A DNA stretch of 6,685 nucleotides from Clostridia bacterium (lineage in GTDB: Bacteria > Bacillota_A > Clostridia > Oscillospirales > CAG-272), in assembly GCA_017632155.1 (NCBI GenBank), contig JAGBRZ010000034.1:1-6685 (forward strand). The letters run 5' to 3'. Each line of letters starts with the position of its first letter. Positions within the stretch are counted from its first letter, which is position 1. The position numbers and the translations under genes were made by a program. The notes under the pieces were generated by a model. It saw only the letters and a program-made list of their open reading frames with translations, did no database searches and was not told where the DNA came from. This document shows positions 5,466 to 6,685 of the stretch, one piece after another.

Positions 5466-5852
5466 ATGACTGAAGTAGTAGCCGCCCTTATCTGGCAGGG
5501 CGATAAATTCATGATCTGCCAACGTCCAGCACACAAGGCGCGAGGTCTCCTTTGGGAGTTCGTTGGTGGTAAAGTTGAACTGGGAGAAACAAAAGAACAA
5601 GCTCTTATCCGCGAGTGCAGAGAAGAGCTTGCGGTGACGCTTTCTGTTGGCAATGTATTTATGGATGTTGTCCATGAATATCCCGACTTGATGGTGCATC
5701 TGACGCTGTTCAATGCCACCATTGCCGAGGGTGAACCGCAGAAGTTGGAACACAATGATATTCAATGGATCACGCCGAGCGAGATAGTAAACTATGAGTT
5801 CTGTCCGGCGGATGAGGAAATCCTAAAAAAGATAATAGAAAATTATGATTGA
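5466..5852 (+). CDS. NUDIX hydrolase, MutT-like (deoxy)nucleoside triphosphate pyrophosphohydrolase, 128 aa
   Basis: NUDIX enzymes split nucleoside diphosphates linked to another group X, often oxidised or modified dNTPs. The Nudix box GX5EX7REUXEEXGU spans residues 35-57. It has G35, E41, R49, E50, E53 and E54 for magnesium and catalysis; the usual Gly near its end is Ala56. The N-terminal strand VVAALIWQGDKFMICQR (4-20) and the LLWEFVGGK (28-36) entry to the box resemble MutT and the NudG-like CTP pyrophosphohydrolases, as does the C-terminal WITPSEI (101-107). At 128 aa it is full length for this class, with no added domain. It is coupled to the helicase gene through an overlapping ribosome site and followed after 12 nt by the DUF4268-type gene. 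Possible roles are clearing modified nucleotides, or hydrolysing a nucleotide signal made by the TIR protein. The fold is certain; the substrate cannot be told from sequence alone. Confidence 0.92.
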   Translation: MTEVVAALIWQGDKFMICQRPAHKARGLLWEFVGGKVELGETKEQALIRECREELAVTLSVGNVFMDVVHEYPDLMVHLTLFNATIAEGEPQKLEHNDIQWITPSEIVNYEFCPADEEILKKIIENYD

Positions 5853-5864
5853 GGGGAGAGGCAT

Positions 5865-6685
5865 ATGAAATTAGGAAAATTACAGGAAATAGATATTAAG
5901 AAAGTTTGGCAACACGAACAATATGATTTTTCTAAGTGGCTCGCCAGCGAGGAGAATATACAGGAGCTGGGTGATACGTTGAGCCTTTCTCTGACTGATG
6001 TTGAAACAGAGAAATTCGTAGGAAAATATCGTTGTGATATTCTCTGCAAAGATGAAATAACCGGCAAGGTAGTTTTGATTGAAAATCAGCTTGAACCAAC
6101 CGATCACGATCATCTTGGAAAAATAATTACATATGCATCAGGATTGGATGCATCCGTAGTGGTATGGATTGTAGCCTCGGCGCGTCAAGAACATGCAAGT
6201 GCGATTGAGTGGCTGAACAAGCATACTGATGATGATTTATCATTCTTCTTAATTGAGGTTCATGCATATAAAATCGGGGATTCAGAACCTGCACCTCAAT
6301 TTAAAATTATTGAGCAGCCAAATGACTTCGTCAAGAGTATCAAGGCGATTTCTCAAAGCTCTGAGTTGAGTGATAGTGAGAGAAGTAGGCTTGAATTTTG
6401 GACACAACTGAATGAAGTGCTTGAAGAACGTGGGAAGCCGTTTAATAAAAGAAAGCCGACAACCGATCATTGGTACTCTATTGCTATGGGATCTTCTGAG
6501 TGTCAGATTTCCATAGATCTCGTTAATAAAGAACACAAGATACGTGTTGGCGTTTGGGTTACTGATAATAAAGAGCTGTTTGATAAATTCTACGCAAATA
6601 AAGACCAAATCGAAACGGATTGTGGATGCAAGTTAAAGTGGAACAGGCTTGATAATAAAAAGGCTTCCTTGGCATGCACATATAT
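5865..6685 (+). CDS. DUF4268-type protein with PD-(D/E)xK-like N-terminus, partial (first 273 aa)
   Basis: The frame is open from the ATG at 5865 to the window edge, so the 3' end is missing. GGAG at 5855-5858 lies 6 nt before the start, and the gap to the NUDIX gene is 12 nt. Residues 50-100 look like a nuclease core: a strand with D58 (KYRCDILCKD), then KVVLIENQ (68-75) with E73-x-Q75 where E-x-K is usual, then TDHDHLGKIITYASGL (79-94), a helix rich in conserved-looking polar residues. A long helical linker (150-190) leads to a C-terminal part (about 175-273) with WTQLNEVL and DHWYSIAMG (201-209), which resembles DUF4268. Proteins of this type are often found beside restriction and defence genes. 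It is probably cytoplasmic: no signal or membrane segment is seen. Family assignment rests on recalled motifs and is fairly confident; nuclease activity is inference, given the Gln in place of Lys. Confidence 0.8.
   Translation, partial: MKLGKLQEIDIKKVWQHEQYDFSKWLASEENIQELGDTLSLSLTDVETEKFVGKYRCDILCKDEITGKVVLIENQLEPTDHDHLGKIITYASGLDASVVVWIVASARQEHASAIEWLNKHTDDDLSFFLIEVHAYKIGDSEPAPQFKIIEQPNDFVKSIKAISQSSELSDSERSRLEFWTQLNEVLEERGKPFNKRKPTTDHWYSIAMGSSECQISIDLVNKEHKIRVGVWVTDNKELFDKFYANKDQIETDCGCKLKWNRLDNKKASLACTY

Larger units (their letters stand above)
891..6685. mobile_element. Left end of a tRNA-Pro-integrated genomic island (right end outside window)
   Basis: The tRNA 3' remnant at 891-937 marks the boundary. 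DNA from 938 rightward is unrelated to the tRNA and carries accessory cargo: a phage-type regulator, a TIR protein, a PLD-helicase, a NUDIX hydrolase and a DUF4268-type protein. No integrase, relaxase, transposase or structural phage gene lies in the window, so the class of element is unknown. A tyrosine integrase would be expected elsewhere in the island, often near the intact tRNA. Island status is inferred from the tRNA fragment and the cargo type. Confidence 0.55.

Overview
The window is moderately AT-rich bacterial DNA with strong Shine-Dalgarno sites, TTGACA/TATAAT-type promoters and hairpin-plus-T-run terminators. Together with the protein families present, this fits a Firmicute, most likely a gut-type Clostridium relative. 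That placement is inference; no taxonomic marker gene is present.

Layout. Positions 1-720 hold a bidirectional terminator, one unrecognised 126-aa gene on the plus strand and a minus-strand terminator. Positions 721-937 are non-coding. They contain an 11-bp tandem duplication, a perfect 16-bp palindrome, and the 3' part of a tRNA-Pro(GGG) gene on the minus strand, abutting its own terminator. The 5' part of the tRNA is missing and is replaced from about 938 by unrelated DNA. This is the pattern left when an element integrates into the 3' half of a tRNA gene, so 891-937 is read as an attachment site and the boundary of an integrated island that continues past the right edge.

Positions 938-1540, just inside the boundary, have no convincing protein gene but are rich in structure. 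There is a minus-strand TTGACA-N17-TACAAT promoter followed about 60-110 nt later by a two-way terminator (predicted RNA of about 110 nt), direct repeats on both sides of that terminator, and two related stem-loops. The arrangement resembles Fst/par type I toxin-antitoxin loci, although no convincing toxin is seen.

Positions 1520-6685 are a tight plus-strand operon-like cargo: a Cro/CI-type regulator with its own promoter and possible operator; a TIR protein with the NADase glutamate, a coiled coil and an unrecognised C-terminal domain; a 926-aa PLD-nuclease/SF2-helicase/DUF3427 protein; a MutT-like NUDIX hydrolase; and a truncated DUF4268-type protein with a PD-(D/E)xK-like N-terminus. Gaps are 21, 51, 9 and 12 nt. 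The gene content (TIR NADase-like sensor or effector, helicase-nuclease, nucleotide hydrolase, nuclease-like protein, dedicated repressor) and the tRNA-borne position suggest an anti-phage defence island. I do not recognise the exact combination as a named system; the defence role is inferred from families and context.
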